From NCBI GenBank assembly GCA_013397795.1, contig VZTJ01001641.1, forward strand, positions 158,332-222,331: a stretch of DNA of 64,000 nt. Direction: 5' to 3'. The notes under the pieces are model-generated. The model saw nothing but the letters and a program-made list of their open reading frames with translations. It had not been told where the DNA came from and made no database searches. Numbering within the stretch: the stretch's first letter is position 1; each line of letters opens with the position of its first letter. This DNA is from Orthonyx spaldingii (taxonomy: Eukaryota > Chordata > Aves > Passeriformes > Orthonychidae). Positions 25,001 to 36,670 of this stretch are shown one piece after another. The position numbers and the translations under genes are program-made.

Positions 25001-27889
25001 TTAGCAAGAGGTTTTGAAAATGCCTGTAGGGTTTTTCTCCTTCAATCCTATAAAGCTTACATTCATATTTTATTTTCTATTCTCTGCATTCTCCTCCTTT
25101 GCTTTTCACATGCATCATTATATAACAAAGAAATGTAGATTTTCTTATTTAGTATTTTTCCTCTTCAGTGAAAAAATAAGACAAGAAAGAGGGTTTTATT
25201 TTCTTTGGGGTTAGGCCAGGACATATTTCTCTGGCCTTTTCTTGCAGACTGCACCTTAAGGAAATAACAGGATTGCCTTGTTCTTTTTCTTCAGATTTTC
25301 ATTGTAAGGTGTTCCTCAAGTTTTATATGCTATGCTCTTTTCCTGTCTAGAAAATTTTCTTCAATTTTTTCCCTTTTCACAGAGAGAGGGAAAGATGTTG
25401 ATTTATTCTGGAACAGTTATCAAAGAGGACCAAACTTACACACCAGTACAGTGAAGCTGAATAAAAAAAGTGTACTTTAAAAGGAAGACATGAGCTGAAA
25501 GGTAATGAAGGATACTTCATTGCTAATAAGAAACACACTCTTGGGACCTCATGCATATAACAAAAGACCAGCTAAAGGATAGAGTGCCCTATAACAGGTG
25601 GATATACAGAACAGGACTACAGCAGGAAGTGTCTCTGATGTGTCACTTGAATAAAATCTGACTTAAGGAAATAAAGTGCTTAAATGCCTGCACAAATGTT
25701 GCCAGCATGGTGCAATCAAAGAGAGGAGAGAATCTGCAAATAGAGGCTGTGGAAGGACCTGGCTGAGTAAAACAGCCAGGTCACAGGAATTCACGGCAGG
25801 ATGTCAAACTGCAGTAAGACCCTTCCCTCCTAAGCATTATACCAGTTATGTCAGCAACTGCCAATGAAGAAAAAAAAGGAAGGGCAGTTTCTAAAATAAA
25901 GACCAATGCTGTGGCCAAGATCCTCTATAATGTAACACTTTTCCTCTCCCTTTCAGCTTTATTTGCTAAATAAATGAATAACTGGATTGTGAAACATGAC
26001 AGAAGAATATTAAAGGCTATTAGCATGTGAAATGAGCTGTCTGCTGGTGCAGTTCTAACCCCGTGTAGTGCAAATCTATGTAATTCAGAGGGGGCTGATA
26101 GATAATTAGTCCTCAGCACTGCCAGAAGTCTCTGATGTGTGAAAAATTAGACAAACTTTCAATAAGCTTTCTGCTGCCACTTCCTTCCCAGTCACACCAA
26201 TGTGTTCCAGTTGCACATGTGTAACTGAATATGTTGCAAGGTTGAAATCTAGTTCAAAGGCAGACACAAGTAAGGCAGCAACCCAAATAGCTTTCTGCAC
26301 TGCTGGCTATTAGCCTTGCTCTGGCCTGAGATCCACTTTCCACACTCTGCTGGGAAAAGCTCTGGAGACCTGCCGACAGGTTGTGCTGCATCAGCTTATC
26401 TGAATCAAACACAGAAAAGTTGAAGTTGTTTCTTTGTCTTTGAGGGCTCTTTGCTGCCTGACATAAGTCTAGCAAGTTTTCCCTTTCACACAACCACTGC
26501 AGCTGAGGATAGTTTGGAGATTAAGCCAAGACTCACATAATAGTGAAATAGGAGAAGAAACGTAATGGTAGAGCTCTGTGCTTACCCTTTCACATCTCTG
26601 AACGTGGAAAGATATGGGAGCCATGCCTGGATCCAAAGGTATCCAGACTAAAAATCTCCACCTCGTTGTGCTTCCTGGTTACCAGGTTCCTCTTTTCTTC
26701 CTTTCATACTGAGGCCAAGGCAGGCAGCAAGCCAGCAGTGCCCTGCAAAATCTGGATAGCACTTAACACTTTTGTGTAACAACTATTTCAGTGCTTCATA
26801 AACGTCTGTGCAGATAACAAAGAAAATGCAAAATTTATTAATGAACAAAATGTCTCTTTTTTTCTGCAGAAATATCTTTTTCCTAGCTTCTTTAGACTCA
26901 GGAATCACTCTTTGCCAAAGGACACACAGTCTTCAACTACTGTAAGAATAATACTTATTCAGACTATAAAAGTTTCCATTTTCTATACTGTGGCAAAATC
27001 TCTATGACAAATGTTCCTGCTGATAGATTCTGTAGCTATGCCAGCTAAGGACACCACACTACGTCCCTTCACATTCTGCCCTCTCTTAACAATGCTTTTG
27101 ACCATGCCCTTAGTGCAATACATGGAGCTCTTGGGACTCTGCAGAGCTGATAAGAAGACATCCAGATGTACATGTTGTTCCAAAACTCTCCCTTTGCCCT
27201 GCCATCCAAATACATAACCTAGTACTTCCCAAAGCCCCTTGGAATCCATAAACTACTGTCTCTATAGACAGTGCTGTTTTACCTTTTTCTGGGTAGTATT
27301 TTGCATTCTACTTAAGTCTTCAAGAGTTCATTGTGCAAAAGAACTAAAACACAAATTGCTTACAAGGATCATAAGGTGATAAATTCAAACACGTACAGAT
27401 TTACATGAACCAAAAGCAACTTACAAAATTCTAATTGAGCAAGAAGGAGGTAGTTTACTCAGTGAAGTCAGCTGAAGAACCAGCAGTACAGCTGGTTTCA
27501 CACTGACCTCCCTGGCTTCCATTTCACATTTTTCCTGTTGATGTATGTGTGTGAATATGCACATATATACACATGAACACATTAGCAAAGCAGCTGAGAT
27601 TTTCCAGATTTAGTTGGACAATGTTTATTTATTTTATCAGTCTAATCTTATGCACTGTGCAAACATTTGCTGTTGGAATATCTGAAAGAAAAATTTTCAA
27701 CAAGACAGTAATATGTCAGAGTCATATAAAACTTTGTAATCCCTAATATTGTTATGCATTGTGTGGTATATCTAAGGAATCTCCCTCATCTTATATGAAC
27801 TTTTTACTTACCTGAGCTTGAAGAAAATGAGAAGAAATAAGAGCACAGTGGAGGAAAGAGGAAGATTCCAACTGTATTACCAGCCCATT
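22076..27889. other. Gene-free stretch
   Basis: No supported exon. The 108-codon minus-strand frame at 23430-23756 and the 72-codon frame at 23868-24086 match nothing I recognise. A pyrimidine tract ending in CCCTAG near 24006 looks like a splice acceptor, but no good donor follows. A T17 run lies at 24197-24213. Confidence 0.55.
24197..24213. repeat. Poly-T run (17)
   Basis: Seventeen consecutive T. On the minus strand it would be a poly-A tail, but no SINE or processed-gene sequence is recognisable beside it. Confidence 0.9.
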
Positions 27890-28090
27890 GGGAGATCCTA
27901 ATTGCCCTAAGGGCTGCTTGTCACATCCTCTTGGCGCTGGTATTCAAATGGCTGCATGGCTCAGGTCCTGCATTCTTTAATTTGTAACATGGTGTATTTA
28001 ATAGCTATCCAGCACTGTATTGCTGCCACACCATAAGATTTATGGAGTCTGCCACCATCTACAAGTTGATTATCCCTTTTTATTTGGATG
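27890..28090. promoter_or_regulatory. Candidate regulatory element with inverted TTTATGG-type sites
   Basis: The block includes CCATAA-GAT-TTATGG at 28031-28045, a perfect inverted repeat with a 3-base spacer whose arms match posterior Hox/Cdx-type TTTATGG sites. CTTTAATTTG and GTTGATTATCCC homeobox-like motifs lie nearby, along with CAAATGG and CAGCTGAG-like E-box variants in the flanks. The information-rich, non-repetitive texture suggests a conserved noncoding element. Conservation cannot be tested here. Confidence 0.25.
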
Positions 28091-29553
28091 CACTGGGCTT
28101 TTTTTCATTAGAGATGATATATTTTAATACTTGTGATAGTAGTAGATAGCTATATATTTCTTTCCTTCTTCTTGGAATATGGCTGCTTTGGGAGTTGTTT
28201 CTTTGCCTGAAGTTGCAAGATTTAGTATGATTCACGTTCACAACATTTTGTTGGGGATATAAACTGTGAATCTTACCCTGTACATGACAGAAATACAGAT
28301 TTGCTGAGCCATAGAATCATCAGAGTAAATCAAAAGTTGCATCATTCCCCAAACTATTATACTGCTTTAGTCCCTTTACTTTGGTTGAAAGTTGTTCTTT
28401 AACTTTTGACTTGTAAGGCTGGTACACAATCACTTACTGGAGAACACCTAAAGGGAGGGATTAGCTTAAAGCATCCAATACTCTTGTGCTCATGCCAATC
28501 ATTTTGTTCTACATTCCCTGCAGCTCATTTTCAAATATTAAGCTTATACTGCAGGTTAATGCACACATTCACCCAGCTAAGTTCTAGCCATGTAGCTGCT
28601 GCAGACAGATTCAGCTAGAAAACTTGCCCGAGAAGCTAAATAAATATTCAGGCAGCAAGCCCACACTGAGCTCCAGTCTGCCACAGCTCTGTTGATAGCT
28701 GTATTTCATTTGTCGAGTTTAAAGCTGGCTGCTTCTTCTGTGTGTGCGATGCAGTGATGGCAGTCCTGATAATGTTCTCAGGAGACAGAAGGACAGGACT
28801 GGAAGGCAGGCAGTGTGTGTGACCCACAGCAGCATTCCCAGCTTCAGGTAACCATGCAGGAGATACTTCAGGAAGAGTCACACAACATCTATTCTTTGCC
28901 TATGGCACAGGTCACAGGAGAGCACTACAGTAAGAATATCTTCATCATAAAGTGCCTCAGGAAGGAAACAGGAAGGGTCAAGAGGAATCACACCTGGAGC
29001 TTAATAAATAAAACTTGCAAATGACCCTAGGTACTGATTGTGCAGAGAGGGAGGTGGAAACCTACCACAAAGCTTAGCAGCCTGATCTGGGCCCTCCCCA
29101 CCATGATTGAAGAAAATTACTTGAAATGAAGAGTGGGTTCTTACCTACAAATGAGAGTACAGGTTATTGTGAAAGAAATTTGAGTTTGATGTCTAGCTTC
29201 TTAGTTCCTGCGGCTGAAAGTGTTTGACAATTTTCTGGGAAATTGCATCCACAGCTCTCTGCCAAGATGATCTGGAATGGAGCAAAACCTTGATGAGACC
29301 CAGGACCCCCATTTATTTCAGTTTTGACTGCAGTTATATTTAGCATAGATATGCTATCTTAAAAATAATAATAAAAAAAATCTCTAAACTACTTGCCAAA
29401 GAAAGTTTGTGCCCATATATGTGATTCTGTGTCATAACAACTCAGGCTCTGCTCCGTGTCTTAATGACGCTCATGTGATATCAGTTATAAATGGGAACTG
29501 TGAGAGCAAGTGACACAGTGTATCTGAGAAGGAGTTATAAAAAAATATGCTAA

Positions 29554-29575
29554 TTCTTGGAAGGTTCTTGGAAGG
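29554..29575. repeat. 11-bp perfect tandem duplication
   Basis: TTCTTGGAAGG occurs at 29554-29564 and again at 29565-29575. Two TTCTTGGAA blocks side by side also resemble degenerate STAT-type (TTCNNNGAA) sites, but TTCTTGGAA is itself a common chance motif. Confidence 0.85.
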
Positions 29576-31753
29576 AAATTTGAATATGTTGATGGAACTC
29601 TACAGAAAGTAACATATTCCTCCACAAAGACCTCTCTGTTGCCAAGAAGCTCTTTTTACCCACCTTAAAGCATTACTTTATATAAATGCAGAACTGGTGT
29701 GTGTTTTCACAAAAGAAAGAAAATTCTGTCTTAGCTGTGTTCACATGCTCTTGGGGATGCAGAATTTTTAATCAGCCATTATGTTATACAGCTTCTCAGA
29801 TGCCTCTTTATCTTCCAAATTCTGAGGACTGAAACATGTTTAGAACAAAAACAGCTATATCTGTAAAGACCTGTGCCTTTTTGAAAAGTCATGGCTAATG
29901 ATAGTTTTTTTAAATGAGCTTTTCAGTACTCTGTATCCTCTAGAGGGCGGGTGGGAGGAAGGGATTACATGTGTTCATGGCTGCTCCTGCTAGTTCCTCA
30001 TTCTACTTCTGAAAGCTCTTTTATGGCTTTCTGAAATTAGCTGTTGTGAAAAAGAAAAAATAAATGGAGAACTAGAGCCCTTTGTGCTTTTATCAGTTGC
30101 ACCTTAACCCATTTGCAAAAATAGTTGCTTTGGAATCTGCTTAGGTAAATAGCTTCTGTATTCTCTACCTTGACTGAAAATAGAGTAATGGCCAAACTAT
30201 TTCAGTTCAAACAATTTTGCTCAGGAGATGATAACTAGTCATTCACACAATTTTTTTCAAGAAAGTTAATTTTATGCAGGTTGGTTTGGGGTTGTATGAA
30301 AATGCAATACCTTTTATTATTAATTTTAGTGTCTTTCTAAAGCATTTCTCTAGTGTTTTACACTGCCTGCAGTGTGTGTCCTTCAGCTTCTTTCCTCCCC
30401 CGTGCTATGACTCCTCACTATGTGTCTATGCAATGACCAATGCTCCGTATCAAGAAGAGACTGTGCTGTGCAACTACAGATTTAATTTATCCAACACCAG
30501 CTGTACAATAACCACACTACTCAATTTCGAGATGGAAATAGAGCTGTTTTCATTCACAATATCCAATGGATTATTTCCTGTGGTTTTCATTAACACTAGC
30601 AATGTAAATCGAGGATTGTTCATATAACAGTTGAGATGCAGTGTTAAATTATTCAGTATGGATGCTGTGATATGTAACCATGTATTCATGTGGTGTGATT
30701 TGGGTTCTTTCATAAACAAGGACAAACACTAAAGACCAATGACAGTGTTAATGAACTGAAGCACAGGTCTAATTGATTCCATTGGTAAAATTATGGTACC
30801 AGCTTATATCTCTCTTTTCTACGACTTCCAAATTTGCAGAATTGGTCCAGGGTCAGTACTGTTGCCCCTAGACACCTGACATTACGCAGCACTGAGAAAG
30901 TGAAATATGAAATCATGAAAAAAATCCAGAAATTGATAAAGAAACTCCAACAACAATCTTAGTAATTTCTTTAGTTGCTTTAGCAGCTAACATATTTCTG
31001 CCAGAAATTAAGCCTCCCCTGCTTTTTCGCTATGAAGATATTGATAATTGATGTCAGAGCAACAGAGAACATGCATTTCTATTACCTAAAATATTTGACC
31101 AGAAACACTTCCTGCACCTTTTTAGCTAGGTAAATATCAAGACCAAAGTGTATTTTTTTTCCTTTATGCTGGTTAAATGAAGATGAAGAACAACAAACTG
31201 CAAATACAGAATGGGGAATGACCCCACCATATCAATTAAATGGATAGTGTATGGAAAAATGTTAGTGAATTTACTATTTATTTTCCATTATTTCAGCTTG
31301 AATGGTATATCTGGGAAAGCTTCTTATGTCTACAAGGTTTTTTCCAGAAGAGAACATTTATTATAGTTGTCTTGGCAACATGAGCTCTGTGGAAATATAA
31401 ATCAGAGCTTACAAAGGTTTTGTTTTCGAACTCTGAAATAAAACAGAAGAAAAATAAGGCGACTAGGTGAGCAGAATTTTATGATCTTAAATGCATGAAA
31501 TGACCAGATCCATTAACATGTTAAAGTATTCCACCTTGCTTTGTGCTGATAAACCTTGACTGAGGTAGTTTTAAACAGGAGCCAGGAGCACTGCAGAGAA
31601 AGCTGTAACAATCTGCAGTGAGCACACATTAAAACAGCTAACAGGATAATAAGCTTAGAGGAAGAGGACCCTTAACAAAGTCAGAAGGAATTCAGAGTAG
31701 AATGTAGGAGACTGAAGGAACTCATGATTGTGATTTTTCAAAACCTGAATGTT

Positions 31754-31806
31754 GTTATAAAAAGAACAGTTATAAAACAGTTATAATAGTTATAAAAAGA
31801 ACAGTT
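31754..31806. repeat. Clustered GTTATAAAA repeats
   Basis: GTTATAAAAAGAACAGTT occurs identically at 31754-31771 and 31789-31806. Partial copies (GTTATAAAACAG, GTTATAATA) lie between them. It reads as a small decayed tandem array of a ~17-bp unit. Confidence 0.8.
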
Positions 31807-33754
31807 GCACATGGCCATCAGGATCCCAGCCTTGAGAAGCAATGCAGGGAAAGACTAAAAAAACTCTGCTGAAATGGGGTGAAATTTTATACTGCTAACT
31901 AATGTCTTTAAACATGGTAAGAAATCACCTAGAAAACCTCTTCATCATTAGCAATTAAGTAGAGACTAAACAAGAGATATTGATTATTTGTCTCTGTGTA
32001 GTCATAAATTGCTTCAAAGGTTTACAGAGCTGTAAAACATTCTATCCCATCACAATTTTTTGTAACTGGAAAACCAGCAATCCCTTCCTCTTCTACACCA
32101 GGTGAGCCTGGCACAAAGCAGGGTGTTTACAGTGCTGCCATCCATGTGACAGAAAAACAGGACACAGCTGCCCCTGAGCAGGCACACAGCCTGTCCTAGA
32201 GAAGTTGCTGCTGCTATCATTGCCTTCATATTTACATTTATAGAGAATCTTGAACTTCAAGCTGGGAATCAAAGCCTCGTAATCTTTCTTCTCCTGTTAT
32301 TTTAACTACAAGGCTCTTCGAGCAGCAATTGAAAGGGAGAGCAGAGATGTGTGTGACCCTGAGGTAGCTGAGCCTTTAAAAGCTGCCCCAACTCCCTACT
32401 CCCACCAGTAGTTTTTGTCCAATACCACAAAGAAAATATATTTTGAAATTTCAAAGAGTTAGCTGAAACATTTCTAGCTACACAGCATGCAAACTTAATT
32501 TCAACAGTAGAAAGAAGGTACTGAAATAGATGAAAGACAAATTCGCTGACCGGTGATTTCAGCCTGGATCCAAATTTCAAGAAAATTTTGACTGCGTTTT
32601 CCCAAGACCCCAGAACTGCCATGGCATGCAAAGACCTTATTTCTTATTCAACTTTATGGACAGCAGCAGTAGTATATTTCTAGCTTGGCACCAGCCTAAA
32701 AAGGACAAATACAGTTCCTTCTTCAGTCAGAAATCACTAGTAAAATGATAAAGTAAACAATCAACTAAAGCTCACATGACACCAAAAAGAAATCAAACAA
32801 ATTTGACAGGAAAAATGCCATTTTTATCATCCTATAGGTGCTGTTCCATTTAAAGCTCACCTGTGATCTAAAAGAAACAAAAAGGGGTAGTTAATGGCTA
32901 ATTTACTGTAACTCAGTGAGAATTTAAAAAATTTCAGTAGCACTTTTTTCACAACTTGTGTCCTTCCCTGATCTCATAAACTAATCTCATTATAGTTAAT
33001 GTTCTCAAAACACAGTCAAAGGCCTTGATAGATGAAACTTAACACAGAAGCAGCGTGTCTGGATAGAAATCACTTAATGTCCCAGTAGGACATTTCTATT
33101 CTGTCTCAAAGAAAGGTACAAAACCTTCTGATCTTCAGAAAGTCTCAACTTATTTCTGTAAAGGTAAAAAAAAAATAAAAATCTTTGTCTCCCTGCACTT
33201 TTCTTTATTGATCTTCCTCCTTTACCACCTGTTAACCTAAGATGTAATAAATCCTCTCTGTGCAGTAGGGCAGACATGCAATGCACACCTGTGATCTTGA
33301 AACCTGTTCTTGTCTTCATCTCAGATGTGGGGAGGGATGGTAGCAGCAGCTACAGGAAATGTTTTGAGTTTTTGCTGGTGCTACACATCACACAGCACTG
33401 ATGCACAAAGAGAAAACTGCTCCCGAGCACAACCCGCTCAGCAGAACAAAGTCAAAGTATAAAGATGCAAAGGACAGAAGGGCACCTACTGAAGCTCTTT
33501 AAGGAAGGAAAGGGTTCTCCTGCTTGAAAGTATTATTTAGGAAGCTGGTACACTTTGAGACAATCCACCAACGCAGGTCACACTGTTGTCTACTCACTGC
33601 TTAAGAGTTTGCCTTGGCTTAACTTGTTAAATTTAATCTTTCTTGAGGAAGCTGTTATCTTTTCTTCTTTCGTGTTGCCCATTACTAAAGTATCTATGAA
33701 ACTTAAAATTTGAAATGTACTTGTCTTCCATGCATCACAGTGAAACAAAGATAG

Positions 33755-33925
33755 AGTACAATTTCCCCCATTTTACTGATCGGTAACAGAGATATTTAGG
33801 ATTGTACCTAGGATCTCAGGAAAACTGTTAGAATGAGGAAAAGAGCTCCACTCTCCCAAAATTTCCATCTGACATGTGAAACCTCACTCCATTTAATGCT
33901 TTTTCTCTCTTTTCACTATGCCAAT
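33755..33925 (-). repeat. MIR-like SINE relic, reverse orientation
   Basis: CCCCCATTTTACTGATCGGTAAC at 33766-33788 is close to the reverse complement of the MIR core (cccattttacagatgaggaaac). Farther right, GCTTTTTCTCTCTTTTCACT and ATGCCA near 33898-33922 match the reverse complement of the tRNA-derived head (gtgctctttccactaggcca). The two blocks are in the right order and about the right distance apart. The middle is poorly conserved. Confidence 0.5.
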
Positions 33926-35132
33926 TAACAGTCTGTGAGTGATTCTTGATAGAAACAGTAAAAGTGTTGGGGAAATAAAACCTAAGATACATTTACAGCT
34001 TCTTGATATACAAGAACATGGCTCCTTATTTGTATGGGAATAGCTTGCAGTGCCAACAAAGTTTGGTTATGTTAAATCACACTATGTTTGAAACAGGTGT
34101 TTTTACCAGCTTCAGTACCTTATCCAGTGTGATGGCTGGATCATTCAAATATTCTCAAAAAAAGCTGCAAAATTTGGGTTTCTTTCTCATTTCCAAGGTG
34201 GAAGAATGTACACTTATGTGGTAGAAATAAGAAGGAAAACATTCAAGTTGGAGAAGACAAATGCTGAATTTTCACAATTGCCTGCAATAATGTGTTTTCA
34301 AAAGACTCTAGTCTAAAAGTTGCTCTTTCACTTGCCATCTTGTCCTCAGAGAGAGGTTTTGCTCATGTCAAGGTTGAACGATCTCAATATCTGCAGTGGC
34401 AGCATGATGACAAGCACAGAAGAGAATGAGAAATAGAAGCATTCGCTCTCTATTTCAATCTCTTTTCATTTGATGCCTGCTGCTGATGCCACTGCAGGTG
34501 AAATCATTATATTTCTGGTGCAGAACCTCTAGCTGAAGACTCAGAGCTGGTAGTTTTAAGGAAAAAAATAAGTGATGTTGTTCACTATCTTTTGTGATTG
34601 TCAAGAGATACTTCTGCTTCACTAATGGAATCCAGTGCAAGCTTCTTGGAGGAATTAACAGGTATGGGAAGATATAGTAACTATCAAAAGAATTTTAACT
34701 TTCTGTACTCCAAACTTTAGCTGTTAAAAAGGTGGGCAGAATGTGTATGCATTCTGGAGCATCAAAACAGCTGCAGGCATAGGAGACCAAATCCTATACT
34801 GGCATTAAAGTTGTGAGCTAAACATCAGCCAGTAGGAAATTATCTAGCAAGAAAAGGTAGAAGAAGAAAATAGCTACTGTAAAAAGATTAGAAAGACTCT
34901 TTTTGACTGGCTGGGCTCTCTCAAGTTATTGTCCCTCAGAAACCTTAACTATCATTATTAATACTTTTTTTCTCTCAAAACCCATTTAAACATCACATTA
35001 TAATACAGGATATAACAACTTGGGTGACACAGTAAAAAATGTCATTGGAAGGGCTGTTTTCATAATGCTTCTTATCATCAGAAGCAGAATAAAGACTAAA
35101 TCAGTTACTATCTGGGGCTAGTGGAAGAACAC
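33926..35132. other. Gene-free stretch
   Basis: A+T-rich with no supported gene or repeat. Open frames of 61-73 codons match nothing recognised. Confidence 0.55.
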
Positions 35133-35225
35133 AAGTTTTGTGATAAGTGTTTTCTAAATTTTTTGTGCTTGTACAAAGTTTTGTGATTAAAGTAGTGTTT
35201 TCTAAATGTTTTGTGTTTTTACAAA
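35133..35225. repeat. Imperfect ~45-bp tandem duplication
   Basis: Two copies each carry AGTTTTGTGAT, then AGTGTTTTCTAAAT, then TTTTGTG, then TACAA. The first runs from 35133 to about 35175 and the second from about 35176 to 35225, with a few substitutions and small indels. It is a diverged local duplication of unknown role. Confidence 0.75.
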
Positions 35226-35694
35226 GCGGCAACTATTCTTGAAGGCATTTGCAAAGCATAATATGGTGTGACAGTTACAATCCTGGAATGAAAATGTAAA
35301 AGTAAGATGCTACACTCCAGCTGGGGAAAAAGGCATTTAAGTGATTTCTCCATTGTTTCTTTTTTTGATTTTTCTCTGTAAAACTCTTCTGCCTTAGATC
35401 TTAGAAATTCTATAAACCTCACTAATAGCATTTCCAAGTGTAGGCATATTAAGTGACTCTTTAAAATCCTTTACATCTGCTGATTGACCTTCTGTCCCAG
35501 TGACTGCTTTAAAAATATGGGCTGTTTTCATCTAGAATTCAACATATTGTAGCATAAAGTTCAGATTTTATTTATTCTGTTAACCCATGAAATGCTACAC
35601 AACCTTAAGTGTTCTGAAAAAACCCTATCCCTGTATGTACGAAAATAGACTGTCAGAACTAGGGAACAGCTTTAAAATAAATAACTGCTTTTCT

Positions 35695-35815
35695 CAGGTC
35701 TTCATCTGTAAGTTAGGAAGGATAGCATTCATTTTATCTCATAGTGACAGCAGTAATGAAAATTAATATTAACACATAGTTGAGATATTTTAAAGATGAG
35801 TCCATAGAAAAGATC
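35695..35815 (+). repeat. MIR-like SINE relic
   Basis: CTCAGGTCTTCATCTGTAAG at 35694-35713 corresponds to MIR 'ctcagtttcctcatctgtaaa'. It is followed by a degraded AGGATAGCATT, then TTTATCTCATAG, then AAATTAATATTAACACAT and TTTTAAAGATGAG. These follow in the same order as the MIR 3' half (acctcataggg, gattaattagttaatg, taaagcactttgagatga). Old and diverged. Confidence 0.6.
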
Positions 35816-36648
35816 ATGAGGGTAGGGGATATGTTGCTATTTTGCCATCACAATGAAGTAACAGGAAAGATGCTGTAAATCTTACAAGGAAAAAATATAT
35901 CCTAAGTAATTTCTCATTATTGCTTGTCTGTTGGGAAAGGTCACCACGAAATACGCAATTTCTATGACAAACTGATTTTGGACAGGTCTGTTGGCTGATC
36001 TGCCTCAAGACAAACACCCAGACCCCAAAACACAAGTCCTTCCTGGTTCCTCCATGTTCTTAAAACCCATACCATTCGCAAACTTGTAGGCACAAGAAAG
36101 TCACACTGAAATTTTGCTCAAAAGGGCCAAAGGAGGAGTGACGTGTGGAGAATACATAGAATTATTAAAGTAAGAACATACCACGATGAATTTAACATGA
36201 AGCTTTGTTTGCTTGTCTGTCAAATGTTTTGTTAGCACAGGTTATGCTGTTACAGGTCTGCTACACATTTCTGTGAGAGTGGATTTTAAGAGATGTTCTG
36301 TTTGAGCCACATCAAAATAAGTTCTCTAAACCTATTAAATGTATTATTTCTCAGTGTGCCTAATTAACAAGGTATGGGAGGAATCTAACTTTTTACCCTA
36401 AGTCATTTTGGTTGCAAAGACAATAATGAAAAAACCCCATAGAAATTATATTTAATGGTAGAATACCCCTCTCCTCCTTCCTTCCTCCTTTCCCCCAAAC
36501 TCAATCAGAATTAGTCTTGCTCCATGTAGTTTATGGAGTTAGTGCTGATATGGACAGTAGTCCTGGCAGAGAGCTTTATAATTACTATGAAAAGTTTAAA
36601 AACCTTAACTATAGTTGTTCTGGATCCTTCAGTAGTAGCATCTAATGC

Positions 36649-36670
36649 CACAACAATGTCACAACAATGT
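36649..36670. repeat. 11-bp perfect tandem duplication
   Basis: CACAACAATGT is repeated head to tail with no mismatch. AACAATG resembles the SOX core (AACAAT), so the pair gives two tandem SOX-like sites. This may be coincidental. Confidence 0.85.

Larger units (their letters stand above)
28091..33754. other. Gene-free stretch
   Basis: No supported gene. It holds the largest open frames in this part (117 codons at 30274-30627 on +, 109 codons at 32302-32631 on -). Neither has recognisable domains, and another frame overlaps the first. Two small tandem repeats are listed separately. Confidence 0.55.

Noticed and set aside
28305..28330. CATAGAATCATCAGAG, similar to the start of an inverted CR1
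   Set aside because: The following bases lack the expected GGTTTGGGTTGGAAGGGACC-like block, so it is likely chance.
30274..30627. 117-codon + open frame
   Set aside because: No recognisable domain, no clear splice signals at its ends, poor start context evidence, and an 83-codon minus-strand frame overlaps it. Consistent with chance in 64 kb.
32302..32631. 109-codon minus-strand frame
   Set aside because: No domain, no splice context and no similarity to LINE or retroviral proteins that I can see.
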